DNA of 8,862 nucleotides from an uncultured Rhodanobacter sp. (GTDB lineage: Bacteria; Pseudomonadota; Gammaproteobacteria; Xanthomonadales; Rhodanobacteraceae): assembly GCA_903827735.1 (NCBI GenBank), contig CAIKJM010000019.1, positions 1 through 8,862 on the forward strand, read 5' to 3'. Positions 1 through 6,724 of this stretch are shown here, piece after piece (the first letter of the stretch is position 1; each line of letters begins with the position of its first letter). Position numbers and translations under genes: made by a program. The notes beneath the pieces were generated by a model. The model made no database searches and was not told the DNA's origin. It saw only the letters and a list, made by a program, of their open reading frames with translations.

Positions 1-18
1 CCCCCCCCCCCCCCCCCC
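1..18. repeat. Homopolymer run of 18 C at window edge
   Basis: The first 18 bases are all C, followed by acgacccg. Read on the strand that runs out of the window (minus), this is a terminal run of G. A long pure G run at the very end of an assembled sequence is a known artefact of two-colour sequencing chemistry, where absence of signal is called G. A real G tract of this length would be rare and could form a G-quadruplex. I favour an artefact because the run is exactly at the edge and the next bases look like normal sequence. Confidence 0.9.
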
Positions 19-24
19 ACGACC

Positions 25-50
25 CGATTCTCGGCGACAGACGCCGATCG
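25..50 (-). terminator. Hairpin after the GGDEF-EAL gene, possible weak terminator
   Basis: Three bases past the TGA of the GGDEF-EAL gene lies an inverted repeat. A six-base-pair stem (31-36 with 42-47, core cggcg/cgccg) closes a five-base loop, and three more pairs (25-27 with 48-50) follow across a three-base bulge. No U tract follows on the minus strand (the RNA would continue with GGGUCGUGG), so it is not a canonical intrinsic terminator. It may slow RNA polymerase or protect the 3' end. Confidence 0.35.
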
Positions 51-53
51 AGC

Positions 54-2939
54 TCAGGTAATGAGCTGTCGGCCGTCCAGTAGAGACTGACGCTCGCTTG
101 CCAGCTGACTCCACGAGAGCGGCGGCAGCCAGCCGGCCACCCACAGTGGCACCGACTCGCCCGGCATCGGGCGTGAAATAGAAAACCCCTGCAGCTGATG
201 GCAACCCAGCGACGCCAGCACGTCGCCCTCCTCCGCCGACTCCACGCCCTCGGCGATGACCGATTTGGCCAGCATGCGTGCCGTGGTGATCACACCGGCC
301 GCAATCGCCATATTGCGATCATCGCTGAGGATATGCCGCACGAATCGCTGGTCGAGCTTGATGTGCTCGATGTCGAGCTGCTGGATATGGCTGAGGGACG
401 CGCTGCCGGTGCCGAAATCATCCAGCCCCACGCGGATACCACGGCGCCGGCACTCCTCGATCACTACGGTCGCCTGCGCGTGATCCATGCTCGGACCGGT
501 TTCGGTGATTTCGATACCGAAGCCGACATCCACTACCTCGGGATAGGCGTCCAGCGCCACATCGATATCGCTGAAAAACGCCGGGTGCAGCAGGTGCCGG
601 GTGCTGATATTCACCGATACCGGAATCGACACGCCCTGCCGCAGCCAGTCACGACAGTGTCTGAACGCCTCACCCAAAACAAAGCGACCGATTGGCCGCG
701 CCAGCTGCGGGTCGTCGAGCACGTGAGTGAAGTTGGCCGGTTCGATCAGGCCCAGCTCGTCGTCATGCAGACGAATCAGCGCCTCCATGCCGGCCACGCC
801 CTGCAGCCCTGCCAGGCCATCGACATAGACAATCGGCTGAAACAGCAGCCGCAGTCTTGCCTGCACCAGCGCCTGTGCCACGCGCTCGCGCATCGCCTGC
901 AGGCGATGCTGCTCCAGTTCCATTGCCGGCTCGTACAGGGCGCCGCGATCCTTGCCCTGCTGTTTGGCCGCATACATGGCCAGATCGGCGTGGCGCACCA
1001 GCCCTTCGGCATCGGCCGGGTCGAGCGGAGACAGCGTCCAGCCAATGCTGGCCGAAAGGTGCAGCTGCTCGCCGCTGCAGTGGAACGGCAGCCGCAGACC
1101 CTGCAGGATGCAGCGGCTTATCGCGTCAAGTTGTTCCTTGCTGTCCAGGCCGGGAATCATCAGCGCAAACTCATCGCCACCGAACCGGGCCAGCACGTCG
1201 ACCGGGCGCAACAGGCCGCGCACCCGTGCCGATGCCTCCACCAGCACCTGGTCGCCACCGTCATGACCGATCGTGTCGTTGACGCTTTTAAAGCGATCCA
1301 GGTCCAGCACGCCGACCGCCAACAGCGACGGTTGCTGCCGCGCGCTGGCCCGCGCTTTTTCGAGAAGATCAAACAACAGTCGTCGATTGGGCAACCCGGT
1401 GACCACGTCGTAGAACGCCAGGCGATGGACGCTGGCCTGCTGGATTTTCTGCGATGTGATGTCGCGCTGATTCCAGATGCGCCCGTGGCGAACGCCGTCA
1501 ATATAGATCGGTGTGAAGTCGCGCAGCAGAATGCGCCCGTCGCGCATGTGCACTTCCTCATCCTTGATCGCTACGCCACGGTGCAGAATTTCCCTGAGCC
1601 GCAGAAATTCCGTATCCGGATCGCGATAAGCATCCGTGAGGCGTTCGAAAATTACGCTCGAAGTCTGGTTCTCCAGCTCGGCCGGCGTCTGCTCGAACCC
1701 ATACAGCGCGCAGAAGGCCTCGTTGGCGAACATCACCCGCCCTTCCTCGGAGATCACCAGAATGCCCGAGTGCTGGTGCGAAAGAATCGTGCGGAAATGC
1801 TGCAAGTTGAAACGCAGCTCGCGCTCGGCCGATAGCCGAGCCGCGCGCGCGCGCTGAAACTGGATGCCCAGCCCCAGCTCAATGCCCATTTCAGAAAACA
1901 CCTGAATCTCGATCGCGCTGAATGCGTCGGCCTGCGTCGTGCCGATGTCTAGCGCCCCGACTACCGCATCGTCCACCCGCAGCGGCAGCCCCAGCAGCGC
2001 GCGCAACGACCGCGCGTTATCGTCCGCCTGCTCTTGATGCAACCCAGATGACGACGGATAGCGAACTTGCAGTTCGCCCGCCCGCATCGCCATCAGCGCG
2101 ATGTCTGAGGCGCGGCTCTCAACGCAGGACACGGTACCGCGATCGAGCCCTCCGTCATGACCGAAGCCATGGCGTGAGTGCCACTGGATACCGGACTCGT
2201 CCGTGCTCCGCGAAAAGCCAATCCACGCCAGCGCGTACTCGCCCATGTGCCCGGCGACATGGCAGGCGTCAGCCAGCAGCTGCGGCTCCTCCCTGCTGCG
2301 CGAAACCACCTTGATCATCTCGCTGAGCAGTCGTAGCGCCTGCCGCTGACGCGCCTCGTCACGCACCGACTGCAGCAGCCGCATCCGCTGCTGATAGGCC
2401 TCAAGCCCAAGGCCGATACTCGCTGCAGCCTGCTGCAGAAGCTCGATCATGGTCGGCGAGAAAAAATCGACATCCGACGACCGTATAACCAGGCCAGCCT
2501 GCACTTCGCCGAGGGTCAGCACCGGCACCGCGATCGACGAAGTGACGCCGTGGCGTTTGAAGGCCTGGCGAAAACTTTCCATGCCCGACATCTGCGCGAT
2601 ATCGGCCTCCAGCTGCGGCGTGCCCTGCCAGAACGACGTAGTCGCCACAGCGAACGGCAGCTGCACCGGGTAAATATCCTCCATCCCCGACGGAACGTGC
2701 GCCGGTGCGATGCGTCGAAACCACCCGCTGGCGCGATCCACCTCGCCGACCATCACCAAGCGCGCGCCGATGCGGCGCTCGAGCACCTCGATGACCGCTT
2801 CGTAAAGCACCGCGGGATCGAGCGAGCGCAACAGCAACTGTCCGAGATCGGACAGCGTCGCGTAACGGCTTTCGCTCGATACGTCCCGTGGCTTCAGCCC
2901 GGGGCTAACCAGTCGCGGATTCTGATCCGATGTACGCAT
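54..2939 (-). CDS. GAF-GAF-PAS-GGDEF-EAL cyclic-di-GMP synthase/phosphodiesterase
   Basis: A 961-residue cytoplasmic signalling protein that should make and/or break the second messenger cyclic-di-GMP. I see no signal peptide or membrane segment. Two GAF-like sensory domains come first (about residues 25-180 and 195-360), joined by helical linkers, then a PAS domain (about 370-490). The GGDEF domain (about 498-662) has an intact GGDEF at 577-581 and an intact inhibitory RxxD (R568, D571) at the usual distance. The EAL domain (about 675-935) keeps E709 of EAL-I-R, N767, E800 and E803 of E-I-T-E, D830/D831 of DDFGTG, K851, E887 and Q907, which are the metal-binding and catalytic positions known from the RocR family. 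Both halves therefore look catalytically competent. Ligands of the GAF and PAS domains cannot be read from sequence. The ATG at 2939 is the first usual start in the open frame but has no clear Shine-Dalgarno; the 200-base gap upstream suggests its own transcription. Confidence 0.95.
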   Translation of the reverse strand: MRTSDQNPRLVSPGLKPRDVSSESRYATLSDLGQLLLRSLDPAVLYEAVIEVLERRIGARLVMVGEVDRASGWFRRIAPAHVPSGMEDIYPVQLPFAVATTSFWQGTPQLEADIAQMSGMESFRQAFKRHGVTSSIAVPVLTLGEVQAGLVIRSSDVDFFSPTMIELLQQAAASIGLGLEAYQQRMRLLQSVRDEARQRQALRLLSEMIKVVSRSREEPQLLADACHVAGHMGEYALAWIGFSRSTDESGIQWHSRHGFGHDGGLDRGTVSCVESRASDIALMAMRAGELQVRYPSSSGLHQEQADDNARSLRALLGLPLRVDDAVVGALDIGTTQADAFSAIEIQVFSEMGIELGLGIQFQRARAARLSAERELRFNLQHFRTILSHQHSGILVISEEGRVMFANEAFCALYGFEQTPAELENQTSSVIFERLTDAYRDPDTEFLRLREILHRGVAIKDEEVHMRDGRILLRDFTPIYIDGVRHGRIWNQRDITSQKIQQASVHRLAFYDVVTGLPNRRLLFDLLEKARASARQQPSLLAVGVLDLDRFKSVNDTIGHDGGDQVLVEASARVRGLLRPVDVLARFGGDEFALMIPGLDSKEQLDAISRCILQGLRLPFHCSGEQLHLSASIGWTLSPLDPADAEGLVRHADLAMYAAKQQGKDRGALYEPAMELEQHRLQAMRERVAQALVQARLRLLFQPIVYVDGLAGLQGVAGMEALIRLHDDELGLIEPANFTHVLDDPQLARPIGRFVLGEAFRHCRDWLRQGVSIPVSVNISTRHLLHPAFFSDIDVALDAYPEVVDVGFGIEITETGPSMDHAQATVVIEECRRRGIRVGLDDFGTGSASLSHIQQLDIEHIKLDQRFVRHILSDDRNMAIAAGVITTARMLAKSVIAEGVESAEEGDVLASLGCHQLQGFSISRPMPGESVPLWVAGWLPPLSWSQLASERQSLLDGRQLIT

Positions 2940-3067
2940 GCAGGTCGCCAGCCGGTAAACGGAGTCCGTCCACCGGCCGTAAGCCCCATGGGCAAACAGA
3001 TCGGCGGCATTCTTGTCGGTCCAGACAACGCCGTCAGCGGCTTTGCGCTGGTCCCCAACATCGGCAT
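2894..3067 (-). CDS. Possible 57-residue leader ORF overlapping the GGDEF-EAL start
   Basis: A short ORF starts with ATG at 3065-3067. It is preceded by a purine run GGAGGGG (3076-3082), which places AGGGG eight bases from the ATG, the best Shine-Dalgarno near this gap. The predicted peptide (begins MPMLGTSAKP, ends RDWLAPG) is rich in Pro, Gly and Arg, has no recognisable domain, and ends 46 bases inside the GGDEF-EAL gene in a different frame. It could be a translated leader that couples to or restrains the downstream gene, or a chance ORF in GC-rich DNA. I do not recognise it, and conservation in relatives is unknown. Confidence 0.2.
   Translation of the reverse strand: MPMLGTSAKPLTALSGPTRMPPICLPMGLTAGGRTPFTGWRPACVHRIRIRDWLAPG
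2951..2977 (-). promoter_or_regulatory. Hairpin 11 bases upstream of the GGDEF-EAL start codon
   Basis: A perfect six-base-pair outer stem (gccggt 2951-2956 with accggc 2972-2977) encloses a two-by-two internal loop, three further pairs (2959-2961 with 2967-2969) and a five-base loop. In the minus-strand RNA it ends 11 bases before the ATG at 2939, where a ribosome binding site would be expected, and no purine-rich site is visible. It may influence translation initiation; function is inferred from position only. Confidence 0.35.
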
Positions 3068-3094
3068 GGTCGTTTCCCCTCCGGCGAAGCTAGC

Positions 3095-3119
3095 GCTCTC
3101 GCCCAACCGACGCAAGAGC
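3095..3119 (-). terminator. Hairpin after the deacetylase gene, candidate operon terminator
   Basis: An eight-base-pair stem (3112-3119 with 3095-3102) with a nine-base loop starts 20 bases past the TGA of the PIG-L gene. One pair is G-U in the minus-strand RNA but A-C on the plus strand, so the structure suits minus-strand transcripts better. The bases after it (GCUAGCUUCG) include only two consecutive U, so it is a poor intrinsic terminator. It could mark the 3' end of the six-gene operon or be an attenuating structure. Confidence 0.35.
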
Positions 3120-3139
3120 CGCGCCGATCTACCGCGCCC

Positions 3140-4111
3140 TCAGAGTTCGTGCCAGCCCCAGCGATCGAAGATCCACAGCGAGGGGAGCGAGCACGCCAGT
3201 CGGGCGAAACGCGGACCCGCGGCGGCCGCGTCCGGCAGCTCTAGGCGATACCTGCCCCCACCGTCGCGCTGCAGCGGCGCCTGCGACCACGGCCACGTTT
3301 GCGCCGTCGAGCTATCGACCACGCTCAGGCGCAGCAACGGGCGCAGCCACGCTGCCGGCTGCCAGGGAAGCACATCGCGTGACATCAGCAGCGCCGGTAA
3401 CACTGGCGCATAGCGTTCGACTCGGCCGGCAAGCCGGCGCATGCGGCTGCCGCTCAAAGCCATCTGGCTCCGATGCGCCTCCAGTGCCCGCAGCTTGGTG
3501 GCCGCCTGCTCCGGCGTAGCAGTCACATCGACAAGGCATTCTTGCCCATCACGCCCGTGGATGAGATAGGTCAGCTGCAGCGGTGCATCCGATAGCTGCG
3601 CGAGCGCCAGTTGGGTCAGCACATACGCGGAGCCGTGGTCCGGGTGACGATCATCGATCGACGGCATGGCGACGATGTCGGGACAAAACGCACGTATGCC
3701 CGCGGCCAGTTCTTCCACAGCGCGTGCAGGGGAACGCAGCAGAACGTCGGTCACGCCCATGTCCGGCCAGCCCAGCGTTTGCAGCGCGGCGAGTGGAACA
3801 TCCAGCTGCCGCAGCGCCTGACCCAGTTCAATATGACGGCGCTGCCCCCAGCGCAGCCGGTCCGTCGCGCCAATCGACAGACGCCGTTCCAGCCAGCGCT
3901 GCGGCCAAGGATTGTTCTCACCCGCGGTCAACAGCACGAGCTTCACTTCACCACCGGCGGCGCGGACGCGCTGGATCAGCACGCCGTTGGCGATCGTCTC
4001 GTCATCCGGATGTGGCGCGATTACCAGCAGGCGGGTCTTTGCGGAAAACGCCGGCAGCTGCAGCGCGGAAGAATATGGGCACGCGTCGACGGCCACCGCC
4101 GTCAACGCCAT
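3140..4111 (-). CDS. PIG-L/LmbE family N-deacetylase, substrate unknown
   Basis: A 323-residue predicted zinc-dependent deacetylase of the PIG-L/LmbE superfamily, whose members remove acetyl groups from GlcNAc-type sugars or related amides. The signature HPDDE lies at residues 34-38 after a beta strand (LLVIAP), and the second metal-site motif HPDH is at 156-159. A conserved-looking NPWPQRW segment follows the first site (67-73), and an EAHRSQM helix is at 211-217. There is no signal peptide, so it is probably cytoplasmic. Residues from about 246 to 323, rich in Trp, Leu and Arg, extend past the catalytic core and are not recognised. The ATG overlaps the end of holB by 10 bases, and a TTG two codons later would give a four-base overlap; I keep the ATG. 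In many gammaproteobacteria pilZ occupies this place. Sugar-envelope modification is a guess from the family. Confidence 0.85.
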   Translation of the reverse strand: MALTAVAVDACPYSSALQLPAFSAKTRLLVIAPHPDDETIANGVLIQRVRAAGGEVKLVLLTAGENNPWPQRWLERRLSIGATDRLRWGQRRHIELGQALRQLDVPLAALQTLGWPDMGVTDVLLRSPARAVEELAAGIRAFCPDIVAMPSIDDRHPDHGSAYVLTQLALAQLSDAPLQLTYLIHGRDGQECLVDVTATPEQAATKLRALEAHRSQMALSGSRMRRLAGRVERYAPVLPALLMSRDVLPWQPAAWLRPLLRLSVVDSSTAQTWPWSQAPLQRDGGGRYRLELPDAAAAGPRFARLACSLPSLWIFDRWGWHEL

Positions 4112-5037
4112 TGCGCCAGCAGTTCCAGCAGGAGCAGGTCGGCGCGCAGTGGACCGCGCAGGCTTTCACGGGTGCGGTTGGCGGCGTTGTACCAGTGGTC
4201 GAGCGTCTCAGCGTTCAACGCACTGGCGAGCGGACCGGGTTTCTCCGTCGCTTTTGAGCGGAGCTCATCGGCCGCCGCCTGCGCGGCGAACCAAAGCCGC
4301 TGGGCCGGCTCGTTGTCCAGCCAGCGCCGGACCACCTCCATCGGCTGGCCGCGCCCGGCGGCCAGCGCAGCCAGATCCTTGCGCACTTCCAGCCGGCGAT
4401 CGAGCGCGCCTTCCTGCGCCCACGCGCTTGCCAGACCGGGATTGCCGCCTGCAGCGGCCAGCGCACCGGCCGCGTCGCGGACGCCCTGCGCCTGCAGCCA
4501 CGCCAACGCTTCGGCGGCATCGGGCAGATGGAATTCGATGCGCTGGCAGCGGCTGCGAATGGTTTGCGGCAAACGCCAGGGCGCATCGGCGATCAGGATC
4601 AGCATGGTCTGCGGAGATGGCTCCTCCAGCGTTTTCAGCAGCGCGTTGCCGGCGGCCGGGTTCATAGCATCGGCCGGATCGATCAGCGCCACCTGCCAGC
4701 CGCCGAACTGGCTGCTCATGGCCAGGCGGGCGGACAGATCGCGAATCTGGTCCACTACGATTTCGCTGCGCTGCACGCCGTCCTTGCGCAGGCCGAAGCT
4801 CAACTCGATCAGATCCGGATGACTGCCCGCTGCCAGCAGCAGGCAGCGGCGGCATTGCCCGCAGGCGTCGCCATCGACCGGCCGCTCGCATAGAAGTCCG
4901 TGCACGAAACGCTGCACGAACTCGCGCTTGCCCAGACCCGCCGCGCCGCAGACCAATAGCGCATGCGGCAGCGCGTCGCGCTGAAGCCGCGACTGCAGGC
5001 GCGACCAATGCTCGGCATGCCACGGCAATGCACTCAT
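4102..5037 (-). CDS. holB: DNA polymerase III delta' subunit (clamp loader)
   Basis: A 311-residue homologue of HolB, the rigid stator subunit of the clamp loader that places the beta sliding clamp on primed DNA. It keeps a P-loop-like GAAGLGK at 31-37, although delta' of E. coli does not hydrolyse ATP. The zinc module has Cys at 50, 59, 62 and 65. A modified Walker B region (ALIDPAD, 117-123) lacks the usual DEAH acid, followed by NALLKTLEEP (131-140). The SRC motif at 162-164 supplies the conserved arginine. Length is close to the usual 310-340. The ATG shares ATGA with the tmk stop, as in many relatives, so translation is probably coupled. The C-terminal collar region (about 200-311) is poorly conserved, as usual for the family. 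Confidence 0.95.
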   Translation of the reverse strand: MSALPWHAEHWSRLQSRLQRDALPHALLVCGAAGLGKREFVQRFVHGLLCERPVDGDACGQCRRCLLLAAGSHPDLIELSFGLRKDGVQRSEIVVDQIRDLSARLAMSSQFGGWQVALIDPADAMNPAAGNALLKTLEEPSPQTMLILIADAPWRLPQTIRSRCQRIEFHLPDAAEALAWLQAQGVRDAAGALAAAGGNPGLASAWAQEGALDRRLEVRKDLAALAAGRGQPMEVVRRWLDNEPAQRLWFAAQAAADELRSKATEKPGPLASALNAETLDHWYNAANRTRESLRGPLRADLLLLELLAQWR

Positions 5038-5690
5038 AACGGCACGCCTTCGAATAATCCGGCGATCGCCTGCGTGGCGGCATTCAGCACAACGGCGGGC
5101 GACTGGCTGGCATCGATCACGCGAAAGCGCTCCGGCTCGGCCGCCGCCCGCTCGCGATAGGTTAAACGAATACGTTCGAAAAACGCGTCCGCCTCGACCT
5201 CGATGCGATCCGCTTCACCGCGACCGGCGGCGCGAGCGCGGCCGGTCGCGACGGGCAGATCGAGCAGCAGCGTCAGATCGGGCTTCAGCCCGTCACAAGC
5301 CCAGCGTTCGAGTTCCGCGATGCGCTCGAACGGCTGACCGCGCCCCCCGCCCTGATACGCGTAACTGGCGTCGGCAAATCGATCGCACAGCACCCACTGC
5401 CCGGTATCGAGCGCAGGGGCAATCACCTCGCGCACCAGCTGCGCGCGTGAGGCAAACATCAGCAGCAGTTCTGCTTCGGCAGTCAGCCCTCGCTGAGCGG
5501 GATCGAGCACGATGGCGCGCGCGGCTTCACCCAGCTGCGTACCTCCGGGCTCACGCGTCTGCACCAGACGGATGCCACGCTGCTCGATGGCTTGACGCAA
5601 CCCGGCCAGCAACGTGCTTTTGCCCGCGCCTTCACCGCCTTCGAGGCTGATGAATTTTCCGCGCGTTGTGGCTTGCGCTGCCGCACTCAC
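5034..5690 (-). CDS. tmk: Thymidylate kinase
   Basis: Phosphorylates dTMP to dTDP with ATP, an essential step for making dTTP in the cytoplasm. Numbered from the TTG at 5696, the sequence shows the P-loop GGEGAGKS at 20-27, the dTMP-site REPGGT at 48-53, the DRF motif at 105-107 with SYAYQGGGRG after it, and an arginine-rich LID (about 152-165, ending GEADRIE). This is the bacterial type II arrangement, with the basic residues in the LID and not in the P-loop. The longest ORF begins at TTG 5696, but I choose the GTG at 5688-5690, giving 218 residues. It forms a four-base GTGA overlap with mltG, like the neighbouring junctions, and has GGAAG eight bases upstream, whereas the TTG has only a two-base spacing. 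Either start leaves the domain intact. Confidence 0.95.
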   Translation of the reverse strand: MSAAAQATTRGKFISLEGGEGAGKSTLLAGLRQAIEQRGIRLVQTREPGGTQLGEAARAIVLDPAQRGLTAEAELLLMFASRAQLVREVIAPALDTGQWVLCDRFADASYAYQGGGRGQPFERIAELERWACDGLKPDLTLLLDLPVATGRARAAGRGEADRIEVEADAFFERIRLTYRERAAAEPERFRVIDASQSPAVVLNAATQAIAGLFEGVPL

Positions 5691-6724
5691 TGGCAATGCT
5701 TCCGCTGGTAGCAGTCGACGTTGCGATTGTGCGCTTCGAGCGTGCTGGCGAACACATGCCCGCCGTCACCGCGGGCGACAAAATACAGGTCATTGCCCGC
5801 GGCGGGATGCAGCGCGGCTTCCAGCGCGGGCTTGCCCGGCAGTGCGATCGGCGTCGGCGGCAAGCCGGCGCGGGTATACGTGTTGTAAGGCGTATCGGTG
5901 GTCAGATCCGTCTTATGGATATTGCCGGTGTATTGCGCGCCCATGCCGTAGATCACGCTGGGATCGGTCTGCAGCATCATGTGGCTTTCCAGCCGCCGCA
6001 CGAAGACGCCAGCGATGCGCGGACGCTCGTCGGCGCGACCGGTTTCCTTTTCCACGATCGAAGCCAGAATCAGCGCATCGTAAGGCGTCGCCAGCGGAAG
6101 ATCCTTGTCACGCAGCGGCCATAGCGTATCGAGCAACTTGCTCATCGCACCATGCGCGCGCTTGAGGATATCCAGATCGCTGTCGCCTTTGACGTAGGCA
6201 TAGGTCTCCGGCAAAAAACGGCCCTCGGGCGCCTCGCCGGCGGCACCGATTTTCTTCATCACAGTGGCGTCGTCTAGCCCCACGCTGTCGTGCCTGAGCT
6301 TGTCGGCATTGCCCAGCGCCTGGCGCAGTTCGGCAAACGTCCAGCCGTCGACGATGGTGAAATTGCGCTGCAGCACTTTGCCGGCGGCCATATTGGCCAG
6401 TAGCTGGCGCGGCGTCATACCGGCATTGATGGCGTATTCGCCGGCATGCAGCTTGCCCGCTACGCGCATCTGCTCGGCCAGCAGCCGCCAGTAAAGTCCG
6501 TTGGCGTCGCTCACGCCGCGCTGCTGCAGATCCGCCACGATATTCCGGAAACCGGTGCCGCGCGCGATATCGATGCTCTCTCCCGGTGCCGTGACATGCA
6601 GCGGCGCGCCGGTAAAACGGTTGTAGTCGTAGGTGCCGTAAGCCACGCCGCCGACAATGATCAGCAGCACGATCGTCCACAGCAACTTCGCCAACGCGCC
6701 GCCTTTTATGGCCCTGCGGCTCAT
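5687..6724 (-). CDS. mltG: Endolytic murein transglycosylase MltG
   Basis: A 345-residue YceG/MltG-family enzyme that cuts nascent peptidoglycan strands at the outer face of the inner membrane and so sets glycan chain length. A short basic N-terminus (MSRRAIKGGALAK) is followed by one membrane helix (about 14-31), giving an inner-membrane protein with a periplasmic catalytic part. A LysM-like subdomain (about 42-120) precedes the catalytic domain. The signature ASIVEKETG (221-229) contains the active-site glutamate equivalent to E218 of the E. coli enzyme. QTDPSVIYGMG (252-262), YNTY (280-283) and GLPPTPI (287-293) are also typical. The ATG shares ATGA with the pabC stop, and GGAG lies eight bases upstream. 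The C-terminal tail carries two Cys (337 and 344), of unknown significance. Confidence 0.96.
   Translation of the reverse strand: MSRRAIKGGALAKLLWTIVLLIIVGGVAYGTYDYNRFTGAPLHVTAPGESIDIARGTGFRNIVADLQQRGVSDANGLYWRLLAEQMRVAGKLHAGEYAINAGMTPRQLLANMAAGKVLQRNFTIVDGWTFAELRQALGNADKLRHDSVGLDDATVMKKIGAAGEAPEGRFLPETYAYVKGDSDLDILKRAHGAMSKLLDTLWPLRDKDLPLATPYDALILASIVEKETGRADERPRIAGVFVRRLESHMMLQTDPSVIYGMGAQYTGNIHKTDLTTDTPYNTYTRAGLPPTPIALPGKPALEAALHPAAGNDLYFVARGDGGHVFASTLEAHNRNVDCYQRKHCQ
5699..5703 (-). promoter_or_regulatory. Shine-Dalgarno-like GGAAG deciding the tmk start
   Basis: In the minus-strand RNA GGAAG lies eight bases before the GTG at 5690, a good spacing, and only two bases before the TTG at 5696. 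This favours the GTG as the tmk start. The site is inside the end of mltG. Confidence 0.45.

Larger units (their letters stand above)
2940..3139 (-). other. 200-base intergenic leader before the GGDEF-EAL gene
   Basis: This is the only real gap between genes in the window. On the minus strand it holds three inverted repeats: 3095-3119, 3006-3032 and 2951-2977. It also has a Shine-Dalgarno-like GGAGGGG at 3076-3082. A weak sigma-70-like pair is present, TTGCGT (3110-3115) and TAGCTT (3087-3092) with a 17-base spacer, each matching three of six consensus bases. The frame of the GGDEF-EAL gene stays open upstream to a TAG at 3091-3093 but offers no ATG, GTG or TTG. The promoter of the GGDEF-EAL gene probably lies here or further upstream; none is convincing by eye. 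Confidence 0.6.

Noticed and set aside
198..1835. 545-codon open frame on the plus strand opposite the GGDEF-EAL gene
   Set aside because: Its composition (rich in His, Gln and Arg) is that of an antisense shadow of a GC-rich gene, no domain is recognisable, and the opposite strand carries clear GAF, PAS, GGDEF and EAL motifs.
2951..2977. Mini-ykkC (guanidine-II) type hairpin because of ACGG in the loop region
   Set aside because: That class needs two similar hairpins each with an ACGR tetraloop. Only one hairpin fits loosely, and its ACG is partly paired.
3000..3067. GCAAAGCC on the minus strand (3039-3046) resembling part of a c-di-GMP-I (GEMM) riboswitch upstream of a c-di-GMP gene
   Set aside because: The partner elements of that aptamer (GCAAACC with a GNRA tetraloop upstream and the G-rich closing strand) are absent at the right distances. 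The match is a short fragment only.
2988..3413. Plus-strand ORF from ATG 2988 (begins MGKQIGGILVGP) across the gap into the deacetylase region
   Set aside because: The start has no Shine-Dalgarno and most of its length is antisense to the PIG-L gene. The first 30 residues look protein-like, but high GC can explain the open frame.
5688..5696. TTG at 5696 as the tmk start
   Set aside because: It leaves only two bases to the GGAAG site and an 8- to 10-base overlap, while the GTG at 5690 gives proper spacing and the four-base overlap seen at neighbouring junctions.
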